A DNA stretch of 48,421 nt. It comes from Hyphomicrobiales bacterium (GTDB lineage: Bacteria; Pseudomonadota; Alphaproteobacteria; Rhizobiales; Methyloligellaceae). The notes beneath the pieces are model-generated. The model was not told the origin of the DNA. It did no database searches and saw only the letters and a program-made list of their open reading frames with translations. This document shows, in pieces, positions 37,051-44,322 of the stretch. A program made the position numbers and the translations under genes. The first letter of the stretch is position 1, and each line of letters begins with the position of its first letter. Location: NCBI GenBank assembly GCA_021775555.1, contig JAJFHP010000021.1, forward strand, positions 1 to 48,421, read 5' to 3'.

Positions 37051-37506
37051 ATGTCTAAGGAAAAACGCGGGACGAAACGGCTTTGTAAAAGCTGTGAAAA
37101 GAATTTCTACGACCTGGGTAAAACGCCAATCGTATGCCCCGTTTGTGAAACGCTTTTCGTGGAAGATAAACCAAAACCTAAGCCAAAGCCGAAAACGGCT
37201 CCAGCCCCGGCTCCGGAACCTGAAAAAGCGGCTGAACCTACCAAGGTAAAAGAACCCGTGGTTGAAGCTGAAGCGGTGTCAGGGGCTGAGCCGCCACCGC
37301 CCGATCCTGAATTCGTCAGCCTCGAAGAAGCGGCGGCGGAAGAAGACGTCGACGAAGATGCGAAGCTTGCCGATCTTGGCGATGATGATGATGCGGATAT
37401 TCCGCCTGATGACAATCAGGATGTATTCCTCGAGGACGATGATGAATCCGGCCCTGATGTGAGTGTAATTATCGGAACACCAATCGATCCCAAGGATGGA
37501 GCTTGA
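37051..37506 (+). CDS. TIGR02300 family zinc-ribbon protein with acidic tail
   Basis: 151 residues. The N-terminal ribbon has CKSC and CPVC separated by FYDLGKTPIV, the diagnostic TIGR02300 pattern restricted, as far as I know, to Alphaproteobacteria. A KPKPKPK/PAPAPEP stretch and a very acidic C-terminus (DDDDADIPPDDNQD) follow. Function is unknown. AGGAAA precedes the ATG. It is divergent from aroA and next to tRNA-Ala, a conserved placement. Confidence 0.92.
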   Translation: MSKEKRGTKRLCKSCEKNFYDLGKTPIVCPVCETLFVEDKPKPKPKPKTAPAPAPEPEKAAEPTKVKEPVVEAEAVSGAEPPPPDPEFVSLEEAAAEEDVDEDAKLADLGDDDDADIPPDDNQDVFLEDDDESGPDVSVIIGTPIDPKDGA

Positions 37507-37631
37507 TAGTCCATCTGAATGTTCTGGTCCTCTCGCCGTTGCTCGGCATGTTTCGCTTGATCGCGCCCGCCCGGGAGCCTAACTAAAGATATCTGCGGAT
37601 TGCCGGTTTCACCGTCATCCGTGCAAAGTGT

Positions 37632-37707
37632 GGGGCCATAGCTCAGTTGGGAGAGCGCGTGAATGGCATTCACGAGGTCGTCGGTTCGATCCCGTCTGGC
37701 TCCACCA
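37632..37707 (+). tRNA. tRNA-Ala (anticodon GGC)
   Basis: A 76-nt tRNA with encoded CCA. Acceptor arm GGGGCCA pairs with TGGCTCC (one G-U). D-arm is GCTCAGTTGGGAGAGC; the anticodon stem CGTGA/TCACG holds loop ATGGCAT, anticodon GGC; the T-loop is GGTTCGATCC. It stands at the left edge of the accessory segment, a typical integration target. Confidence 0.97.
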
Positions 37708-37754
37708 ATTATTTCAATAGGTTAGCGAAAATATCTACCCCCTCTTGGGGGCAT

Positions 37755-37804
37755 TAGGTAACGCTGTAGGTAACAAATTGTCGGTTTTTTGCGGCTTTAC
37801 CTAC
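37755..37804. repeat. AGGTAAC direct and inverted repeats beyond the tRNA
   Basis: AGGTAAC occurs twice about 13 nt apart (around 37757 and 37769), and GTAGGTAA (37766-37773) is inverted as TTACCTAC (37797-37804). Such short repeats downstream of a tRNA could be old recombinase arm sites. No integrase and no second tRNA 3'-end copy was seen, so this is suggestive only. Confidence 0.3.
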
Positions 37805-37968
37805 AATCTCGGCAATGGGTCGGTGCGGCCCCATACCGCAGCCCGCACTCATCTTTTCATAATTATATCCCAGTCGTTGCCCGATGCAGGCTCCCCCCTG
37901 TAGCTATAACCGGGCAGCACGCGGGCGCTGCTGCATAACCCTCCCGGTTGCGGTATGCGCCCGCACTT

Positions 37969-38415
37969 CTACTTCTTCGGCTTCCACTCCCGCGCTAGTC
38001 GCTGGGCTTCGGCTATCTGAGCGGGGGTCATCTTGCGGGCAAAAGCATCCCTCGATTTAGCCGCGTCCTTATCTCCCTGAGCGGCAGCCAAGTTCATCCA
38101 CTTGTGTGCTTCTACGTAGTCCTGCGGCACACCTTGTCCTTTGTTGTACATATCGCCGAGGTAAATCTGGGATAGGGCGAAGCCCTGTTCAGCCGCCTTG
38201 CGGAGCCACTTCAACGCCTCTGCGTAGTCCTGGGGCACACCAGCCCCAAGGGCATATATGCGGCCGAGGATGTTCATAGCAGGGAGTGAACCTTGCTCGG
38301 CGAGATCCAGAATATCCTGCGGCGGTCCACCCTTGTCTGGCCCAGCCAACACTGGAACGGCAAGGCTGAGGGACACGACAAGGGCGACCAGCAGGCTCTT
38401 GATGCTGCGCTTCAT
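37969..38415 (-). CDS. Secreted Sel1-repeat protein
   Basis: 148 residues with a signal peptide (SLLVALVVSLSLAVPVLAG, cleavage near residue 25). Two full Sel1 repeats follow (PAMNILGRIYALGAGVPQDY and SQIYLGDMYNKGQGVPQDY) and a partial third, then a charged C-terminus. Sel1 repeats form an alpha-solenoid for protein contacts, here periplasmic. Its ribosome-binding site GGGAGAG lies in the 57-bp repeat immediately upstream, shared with the unrelated small ORF at 39495-39584. Function is unknown. Confidence 0.85.
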   Translation of the reverse strand: MKRSIKSLLVALVVSLSLAVPVLAGPDKGGPPQDILDLAEQGSLPAMNILGRIYALGAGVPQDYAEALKWLRKAAEQGFALSQIYLGDMYNKGQGVPQDYVEAHKWMNLAAAQGDKDAAKSRDAFARKMTPAQIAEAQRLAREWKPKK

Positions 38416-38417
38416 GG

Positions 38418-38474
38418 CTTCTCTCTCCCTAACCCATCGATGTGTGCACCATAACAGAAAGGGTCAGCGCAATG
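38418..38474 (-). repeat. 57-bp duplicated leader, copy 1 (upstream of Sel1 gene)
   Basis: Identical at all 57 positions to 39587-39643. On the minus strand it ends 2 nt before the Sel1 ATG and supplies its ribosome-binding site. This copy keeps only the first arm of the hairpin that is complete at copy 2. Confidence 0.95.
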
Positions 38475-38564
38475 GTTGATGAGGGAACGAAGTTCTCATG
38501 GCAGTGGAGGGGTGGTACTGTTTCCCTGAATTTGTGGGATTGTCTGGAATAGGTTGTTGATTGC

Positions 38565-39461
38565 ATGTCTGATGATGAGAAAACGACCGAGCTGCCTGTC
38601 AAGATCGATGTTGCTGCGAAGGCTGAAGTCAAATTGGACGTCTCTGCTGAGATACCTACAGATTCAATGGGACGTTTAACGGATGCTATTACAGATATAA
38701 TCCGCCCATTTTCCGAGGCACGGGGACTGAAGGCAGATTTAATAAGGCTTCAACGGGAAGAGATAGCGATAGAAATTATAAAGCTTGCGCATCAGCGTAT
38801 CGACGAGCAGGGCTTATCTATAAAGCCAGTTCCAAATAAGGTTCTAATCCCAATATTGGAAAAAGCCTCTCTTGAGGAAACAGATTCAACACTGATTGAA
38901 GCGTGGGCAAATTTACTAGCCTCGGCGTCAGTAAACTACGATATCGAAGTAAATACGTTTTCGGAAATTCTGTCGGCAATAGGCCCAAGAGAAGCTGATA
39001 TTATCAAGGAGATGCTCGGTACTAATGATCTGAGTCAGTGGGAGGATAGGCACGCGCGTGCAACGGCGAGCTCCGCGTTTCAGCTCTACAATAAAGGTGA
39101 GGTTATTAAGCCGCGAATATTGAAAGCTATTGATGAGCAAGATCAGAATATTTTTGTCGAGCTGCTAGAATATTTCCCATCTGATTATCCCGTTCTGGTC
39201 ACAATAATAGGGAAGGGTGTGGCAACAGAGCGTGCGAACAAGATTGATACAATTTTTGAAAAGAAATTTTTTACCGACAACGCTCGAGGATTTGTCATTT
39301 TAGAGAGGCAAGGGTTGATCAAGGAGAGCTATGCTGGATTCGGCTGGGATGGGAAAATTTCCGATGACGGCCCATCGGGTGTAAATTGGTATGAGTTCAC
39401 AGAACTAGGATTTGCTTTTGTGCAACGTATTGCTATCAAAGCGCTGAAAAACCAAGAATGA
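38565..39461 (+). CDS. Abi-alpha-like (DUF4393) protein, putative phage-defence gene
   Basis: 298 residues, no signal peptide or membrane helix. Residues ~55-150 match my memory of the Abi-alpha/DUF4393 pattern: LKADLIRLQREEIAIEII helix, ISIKP-like GLSIKPVPNKVLIPILEKAS, then LEETDSTLIEAWANLLASA and TFSEILSAIGPREADII. The ~130-residue C-terminus has a winged-helix-like part (LERQGLIKESYAGFG... YEFTELGFAFVQR). Abi-alpha is named for abortive infection, but most members are untested. The gene is visibly AT-richer than its neighbours, on the opposite strand to them, and lies between two identical 57-bp repeats, suggesting transfer. No strong ribosome-binding site. Confidence 0.7.
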   Translation: MSDDEKTTELPVKIDVAAKAEVKLDVSAEIPTDSMGRLTDAITDIIRPFSEARGLKADLIRLQREEIAIEIIKLAHQRIDEQGLSIKPVPNKVLIPILEKASLEETDSTLIEAWANLLASASVNYDIEVNTFSEILSAIGPREADIIKEMLGTNDLSQWEDRHARATASSAFQLYNKGEVIKPRILKAIDEQDQNIFVELLEYFPSDYPVLVTIIGKGVATERANKIDTIFEKKFFTDNARGFVILERQGLIKESYAGFGWDGKISDDGPSGVNWYEFTELGFAFVQRIAIKALKNQE

Positions 39462-39494
39462 GTCTGTGCCATAGCCAGTTGAAACGTAGCGTTC

Positions 39495-39584
39495 CTACCG
39501 CCAGTTCGTCTCTACTCTTCTGAATATGACCAAATAGACAATCAGGGCCAGCGCCCCAAATATGATCAGGCTGAACAGGCCCAT
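39495..39584 (-). CDS. 29-residue single-pass membrane peptide
   Basis: ATG with GGGAGAG 6 nt upstream opens a 29-codon frame. The peptide is one hydrophobic helix (MGLFSLIIFGALALIVYLVI) followed by a basic cytoplasmic end (FRRVETNWR), obeying the positive-inside rule. The ribosome-binding site and leader are the 57-bp repeat, identical to that of the Sel1 gene. Size and shape fit small bacterial membrane proteins, including regulatory subunits and type I toxins. Whether it is translated is inferred from the good ribosome-binding site and composition. Confidence 0.5.
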   Translation of the reverse strand: MGLFSLIIFGALALIVYLVIFRRVETNWR

Positions 39585-39586
39585 CA

Positions 39587-39643
39587 CTTCTCTCTCCCTA
39601 ACCCATCGATGTGTGCACCATAACAGAAAGGGTCAGCGCAATG
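39587..39643 (-). repeat. 57-bp duplicated leader, copy 2 (upstream of small membrane ORF)
   Basis: Identical to 38418-38474, 1169 bp away. On the minus strand it ends 2 nt before the small ORF's ATG. It extends into the hairpin 39626-39654, whose second arm lies outside the repeat. Confidence 0.95.
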
Positions 39644-39654
39644 CTGACCCTTTC
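39626..39654 (-). terminator. 12-bp stem-loop downstream of aldo/keto reductase
   Basis: GAAAGGGTCAGC (39626-39637) pairs perfectly with GCTGACCCTTTC (39643-39654) over a 5-nt loop. On the minus strand it follows the reductase stop by 81 nt and ends in TTTCTGTT, a weak U-tract. Likely terminator of the reductase; half of it is inside the 57-bp repeat. Confidence 0.6.
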
Positions 39655-39735
39655 ACATTTGGTTTGGGAAGATGCTTTACGGCTCGCCCTCTCCACCAGC
39701 CGGTGGCGCGGTGCGGAGGGGGTCGCGGCATTGCT

Positions 39736-40587
39736 TCAGTGGGCGATAAGCGCCTCGATGATTTCCACTTCCTTGGGTTCCAGACGGAAATTGAAGACAT
39801 CGAGGTCTTCGCGCATGTGCTCGGCGTCGGTGGTCCCGGTAAGGGGCACCATGCCGACATCAATGGCAAATCGGAAAACGATCTGGCAGACGGTCCGATC
39901 GTGGCGTTCGGCTATTTTTATCAGTTCACGGTGGGCCGTTACCTTGCGATTGGCCGTGAGCAGCGAGAAACCCTGATAGACTACTCCGTTGGCGGCACAG
40001 AACTGGCGGATACGGCGGTCCCAACCTTGGTCGGCATAACATCGGTTCTGAACGAAGTGGGGCTGAACCCGCGCCTCCTTACAAAGACTCTGGAGTTGAT
40101 TGAGGGTCACGTTGCTGATGCCGAGCAGGCGCGCCTGGCCGCTTGCGTGAATAGCTTCCATAGCGCGCCAGGCCGCCCAGTCGTCAGAACCCAGACCCGT
40201 TAGACTCGTGGGGCTGTGAAGCATATAGGAGTCAATGATGTCGGTTCCTAAATTCTCAAGCGAGCGCGCAAACGATTGTGCGACCTGGTCCGGTATGGGG
40301 GCCTTGGGGTCGTAGGGCAAGCGATTATCCTGCCCACGGCGGAAGGTGAACTTAGTCTGCAGGAACAGATCGTCCCGCACCACCAGACCGCTTTTCACCG
40401 CCTCCCGAATACCGCGCCCGACCCCGGCTTCGTGATAATGTTTACGCTGGTTCGCGGTATCGATGCTGCGAAATCCCTGCCCAAGAGCGAGCGTGGTCAA
40501 ACGGGTCGTCTCGTCCTCCTTCCAGGCGGTGCCATAGCAAAAGCAGGAAACCCTAACCCCGTCGATCATCATGGTCCGGTCAGGCAT
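39736..40587 (-). CDS. Aldo/keto reductase
   Basis: A 283-residue (beta/alpha)8 NAD(P)H oxidoreductase. The tetrad is visible: Asp in RSIDTAN, Tyr in the unusual RKHYHEAGVGRGI, Lys in LFLQTKFTF and His in SYMLHSPTS. ISNVTLNQL and the late TGTTDAEHMREDLDVF are cofactor-side motifs. Between Asp and Tyr there are extra residues compared with the usual DTAxxYxNE. Substrate unknown. AGGAGA precedes the ATG. It stands alone in the accessory segment, ended by the hairpin at 39626-39654. Confidence 0.9.
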   Translation of the reverse strand: MPDRTMMIDGVRVSCFCYGTAWKEDETTRLTTLALGQGFRSIDTANQRKHYHEAGVGRGIREAVKSGLVVRDDLFLQTKFTFRRGQDNRLPYDPKAPIPDQVAQSFARSLENLGTDIIDSYMLHSPTSLTGLGSDDWAAWRAMEAIHASGQARLLGISNVTLNQLQSLCKEARVQPHFVQNRCYADQGWDRRIRQFCAANGVVYQGFSLLTANRKVTAHRELIKIAERHDRTVCQIVFRFAIDVGMVPLTGTTDAEHMREDLDVFNFRLEPKEVEIIEALIAH

Positions 40588-40684
40588 CGCAGTCTCCTAT
40601 TCACAGCCCAAGAACAGGCACATGATGTCGGGCCGACTTTAGTGGTATTCTGGCAGTGTCTATAGTCATGCGTGCTTGTGCATC

Positions 40685-40931
40685 CTATTCCTTTGCGATT
40701 AATTCACCGCTCTCCCGGATCAACACCCGTATCGCTTGCCGGGTAGCAACTGACTCCGCCGAATAGTGACCATGCTTCCAGGCGTTCTTATTCTCCTTCG
40801 GCGCACCCGGAGATGTCCCACCATGCATCCGACACCTACCGTTCTTCATCGCCGCACCGAGGCACGGGTTCCCGCTGCGTGTCTTCGCGCCGCATCTCAG
40901 GCTTGAGGTGCATGGGTAATTGCTTTCGCAT
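40685..40931 (-). pseudogene. HGG-motif small protein, N-terminus frameshifted
   Basis: The downstream frame encodes CGAKTRSGNPCLGAAM, CRMHGGTSPGAPKENKNAWK and HGHYSAE, a short family very common in Alphaproteobacteria near islands and phage remnants. The natural-looking start at 40931 (MRKQLPMHLKP, with GAAGGA upstream) is in another frame; one extra base near 40900 would explain this, since relatives as I remember read MHxSPRCGAKTRSG. A GTG/ATG start far upstream (41017) keeps the frame but lies within the neighbouring gene. Function is unknown. Confidence 0.55.
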
Positions 40932-41139
40932 CGGGTTGTTCCTTCTCTTTTTTGTCTGCCCCCCTCCCTGATGGACGTTTCCGACAATGGCCTGGCCACC
41001 GTCATGGACGTGGACATGCTCGACCGTCATCTTCTGCTGTCCCCTTGCCCCTGTGGCGGTTGAGGGCCTCCAGAAGGCTTGCATTGGTACGAGAGAGCCG
41101 GTTGGCCTGGGAGAGGTTGAGCTTGCAGACTTCGAACGA
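40836..41139 (-). pseudogene. Remnant of the VEHVHVHDGGQ partner of the HGG gene
   Basis: QQKMTVEHVHVHDGGQAIVG is intact in one frame, while the preceding LSQANRLSRTNASLLEALNR with RHRGKG is in another; a single extra A near 41040 separates them. A TAG precedes the fragment at 41140-41142, and no start is apparent. In relatives this protein is continuous through GKGQQK-TVEHVHV and is encoded directly upstream of the HGG gene. The pair is therefore decayed here. Confidence 0.55.
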
Positions 41140-41928
41140 CTACTCCAGTATCATCGCGCGCATCTGAATTTTACGGCGGTTGGGCAGGAGTGACCCGCAA
41201 GTAGAGGTGCTGAAATGAACATCATAAACTGGTAAAATTTGCCGGATCGCACGGCTGGAAGAGTCGCAAGGCTAACAGCCCAAAGTGGTATTCCCGCAGA
41301 GACCGGCAGCGCTTTGCAGTCTGCGCAGAAGTCGAAGGCGATCTAAAGTGCTGGCACTGATATGTTGTGAAGCCAAGGTGATCTGTAGGTCTTGGGCCGT
41401 TTCAATAATTCGATCATAATAATCGAAAATCCTGTCCGCCTCCAAAGTGATCTGCATCATCCGGCGTGCGTCGGTAGCAGCTCCGCCAAGCTAACTTGAT
41501 GTGACTCTGGCGAGTCTATTCAAAGGTTTTTCCAGCCGTGGCCCCTGTAATTGGCGGCATGATCGAGGCACGCCAATTCTTCAGCCGCGAGAGCTGACTG
41601 CAGGCGACTACTCTCAATAGATATATTTACAGCCACCAGCTGCTCGAAGAGCTGAACCTCATTGCTCACCGCGAAAGCCCAGATGGCGTAGGGGGTCGAA
41701 AGGCTGGCAACGTCGGGGAGGCTGGCCCTTGCCGGCACCGGAACGGCGGAAATAGTGATGGTTTAATCCCCGCCGCCAATCCTGTTTAGCATGAACCAGG
41801 TCATGGGCATCACTTGGTGAAAAACACAACCCTAGATACGTCTGTTAAGGCTTCAATAATCAGAATGCATCATACTCGCTTGTGCGTTTTAAGAGCGCTT
41901 GTGCGATCTGGAATGATTTAATCGCCTC
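41140..41928. other. Low-information region with two weak minus-strand frames
   Basis: No confident gene. Minus-strand frames at 41272-41460 (MMQITLEADRIFDYYDRIIE...) and 41520-41738 (GTG start, LPDVASLSTPYAIWAFAV...) have protein-like composition but no ribosome-binding site, and they could be fragments of a decayed gene. 41739-41928 is AT-richer and should contain the promoter of the diguanylate cyclase. Confidence 0.35.
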
Positions 41929-43014
41929 ATGGATAAAAACCCAAATCCCAGTTCAATCTCTAAAGGTGATTGCGCACCACGACTTTGTCTTGATGCCGTT
42001 GAGTTGATCCACAGGCTCAATCTCAGGCCCATTCCTGAGGTCTATGAGTTACTCTATGCCTATGCGGCCGGCACTGATGAGAAGATTGCCGGCACCATCA
42101 ACAGGGCTCTAGGCGAGAACAGGCCGCTTTCCAAATCTGAACTGAACCAGTTGCTCGATTGCAAGTCCCAGTCCTCAATCAAAGAGCAACAACTGGATAA
42201 ATTTAGTTGCCAACTAAGCGAACAAGTATCAAGTGCCTCGTCGTTGGTCCAAAAAGCTGTCCAGTCGACTGAGACATTGGGTGCGACTCTTGAGAATGCA
42301 GAAGTTGAACTGGCGGATATCAAAGACCCAAAAACATTGATTTCTATTGTGGCAGATCTCGCAAATGCCACGAAAGAGCTGGGGCGTGATGGCGCGGAAC
42401 TGCGGATGAAGCTGAATGAGGCATCCGACCAAATCAGCAAGCTTAAGGAAGATCTTGAGATCACGCGTGCCGATTCATTAACTGACTCACTCACACAGAC
42501 CGACAATCGAGAAGCGTTCGACCAGAAAATTGCCGCTGAAATTACCGAAGCAAAGGCGAACGGATCTCCGCTTTGCCTTTGCATGATCGATGCTGATCAT
42601 TTCAAAAATTTCAATGATACACATGGTCATCGTGCGGGTGACTCGGCACTTCAACTCATCGCCAGCGTTCTTAAAAGCGCAGTTCGGGATCACGACATCG
42701 TTGCCCGATATGGCGGGGAGGAATTTGCCATCATCCTCACGGGGGCAGATTTAGCAACTGGCTTGATCGTGGCGGAAAGAACCCGCCAGAGTCTCGCCGA
42801 TAAAAAACTCACAAAGAGGGGGACTGGCGAGAATCTCGGGAATATTACCGTGTCTATCGGCTTGGCGCAGCTGTCTACCAATGATAGCACAGACTCATTG
42901 GTGGAGCGCGCGGATAGTTGCCTGTATCAAGCAAAGAATGCAGGCAGAAACTGCGTCGTGACTGAGTCGAGCATTCCAGACCAGCAAGGTGACCTTGCCA
43001 CCCGTGCAGGCTGA
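41929..43014 (+). CDS. Diguanylate cyclase with N-terminal helical domain
   Basis: 361 residues, soluble. Residues 1-~185 are helical with a long coiled coil (LRMKLNEASDQISKLKEDLE). The C-terminal GGDEF domain has DSLTQTDNREAF, IDADHFKNFNDTHGH and active-site GGEEF. An I-site RxxD (RDHD) lies exactly five residues before GGEEF, so the enzyme should make c-di-GMP and be product-inhibited. The input signal is unknown. The LTQTDNR loop deviates from the usual LTGLPNR. The ribosome-binding site is poor. No paired EAL gene nearby. Confidence 0.92.
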   Translation: MDKNPNPSSISKGDCAPRLCLDAVELIHRLNLRPIPEVYELLYAYAAGTDEKIAGTINRALGENRPLSKSELNQLLDCKSQSSIKEQQLDKFSCQLSEQVSSASSLVQKAVQSTETLGATLENAEVELADIKDPKTLISIVADLANATKELGRDGAELRMKLNEASDQISKLKEDLEITRADSLTDSLTQTDNREAFDQKIAAEITEAKANGSPLCLCMIDADHFKNFNDTHGHRAGDSALQLIASVLKSAVRDHDIVARYGGEEFAIILTGADLATGLIVAERTRQSLADKKLTKRGTGENLGNITVSIGLAQLSTNDSTDSLVERADSCLYQAKNAGRNCVVTESSIPDQQGDLATRAG

Positions 43015-43218
43015 TAAAGCCTGAAATTCCTATTTTGACATCCATCCGTTTGGTGCCGAGGTCGGCCGTTTGAACCCCTCTGTCTCGATCAGTTTTCCGT
43101 AAGATAGTCAGCACGTAAACGGGGCGTCGGAATGTTTCTATGAGTGCATATGGCTGGTAAAATGCAGTCCAAAACTACGCTTTTACCGACTATGACTCGG
43201 GTTGTCGGTTGTCGGGTT

Positions 43219-44322
43219 TCACGCCTTCAGAAACTGGACCTGGCTTTTGTGCAAGCCCATGACAACCTTGTCACCGGAGTTGTACGCAGCCTCGCCGGAC
43301 TCATGGGTCTCATCCACCAGCAGGAGGTGTTTCCCGACGCGCACGGCATATCGGATAAGGTGTCCCAGAAACTCTCGATGTTCGACCGCACCTCTCAGCT
43401 GTGCCGTTGACTTCATTGCGCGGCTCTTGCCGGCCGAAAGGCGAAGGCTTTGCGGGCGGATCATTGCCGTACACTCCTGGCCTGATTTTAGTCCGGTGCC
43501 ATCGGCAGGAATAGTGATGCGATCCTGCGTGGAGAATATCGTCTTGCCCCTGGCCTTTCGAATTGTGCCATCGATCAGATTTGCTGTGCCAAGGAAATGC
43601 GCGACAAAGCGGTTCGCAGGCTGATCGTAGAGCTCCAGCGGCGTGCCGACCTGCTGGATGATGCCATCGTTCAGGACAGCAATCCTGTCCGAAATTGTGT
43701 TTGCTTCTTCCTGATCATGCGTGACGAAAATGGTGGTCAGGTTCAGTTTGCGCTGCAACTCCAGGATTTCCCTGCGCATCTGAACACGAAGATTGGCGTC
43801 GAGGTTGGAGAGCGGTTCGTCAAGAAGAAGGACGCGCGGCTCAACCACTATGGTGCGCGCAAGCGCCACCCGTTGCTGCTGGCCGCCCGACAATTGTGAC
43901 GGCCTCCGTTCTGCCAGGTCCAGCAGGCCAACGAGCTTCAGAGCCGCATCGACACGTGGGCCGATTTCACGTGCCGGAACTTTCTGCTCTTCCAGGCCGA
44001 AGGCGACATTCTTGCGCACGGTCATATGCGGCCACAGCGCATAGGACTGGAACACCATACCGACATTGCGTTGCCAGGGGGGGAGATGCGTTACATCGTC
44101 ATCGCCAATGAGAATCCTGCCCGCCGGTTCCGGGCCAAACCCGGCGATCGCACGCAGGAGTGTGGACTTGCCGGAACCCGATGGACCCAGAAATGTAAAC
44201 AGCTCCCCAGGCATGATTTCAAGATTAACGCCATTGAGCACTTCGGTCTGGCCGAAGGACAGGCTGATATCTTCAATGGTTACGCCGCTGGTTGAACTGA
44301 CGTTCCGGGATGACATTTTCAT
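43219..44322 (-). CDS. ABC importer ATP-binding protein (FbpC/PotA-like)
   Basis: A 367-residue ATPase. Walker A GPSGSGKST, Q-loop FQSYALWPHMTV, signature LSGGQQQRVALAR, Walker B VLLLDEPLSNLD, D-loop and H-loop FVTHDQEEA are intact. The C-terminal ~110 residues form a TOBE-type regulatory domain (TAMIRPQSLRLS). Such ATPases energise iron(III), phosphonate, polyamine or phosphoglycerate importers. The start overlaps the permease stop in ATGA. Last gene of the operon. Confidence 0.93.
   Translation of the reverse strand: MKMSSRNVSSTSGVTIEDISLSFGQTEVLNGVNLEIMPGELFTFLGPSGSGKSTLLRAIAGFGPEPAGRILIGDDDVTHLPPWQRNVGMVFQSYALWPHMTVRKNVAFGLEEQKVPAREIGPRVDAALKLVGLLDLAERRPSQLSGGQQQRVALARTIVVEPRVLLLDEPLSNLDANLRVQMRREILELQRKLNLTTIFVTHDQEEANTISDRIAVLNDGIIQQVGTPLELYDQPANRFVAHFLGTANLIDGTIRKARGKTIFSTQDRITIPADGTGLKSGQECTAMIRPQSLRLSAGKSRAMKSTAQLRGAVEHREFLGHLIRYAVRVGKHLLLVDETHESGEAAYNSGDKVVMGLHKSQVQFLKA

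Noticed and set aside
37708-37968. Integrase gene next to tRNA-Ala
   Set aside because: No open frame or tyrosine-recombinase motif is present; only short repeats remain.
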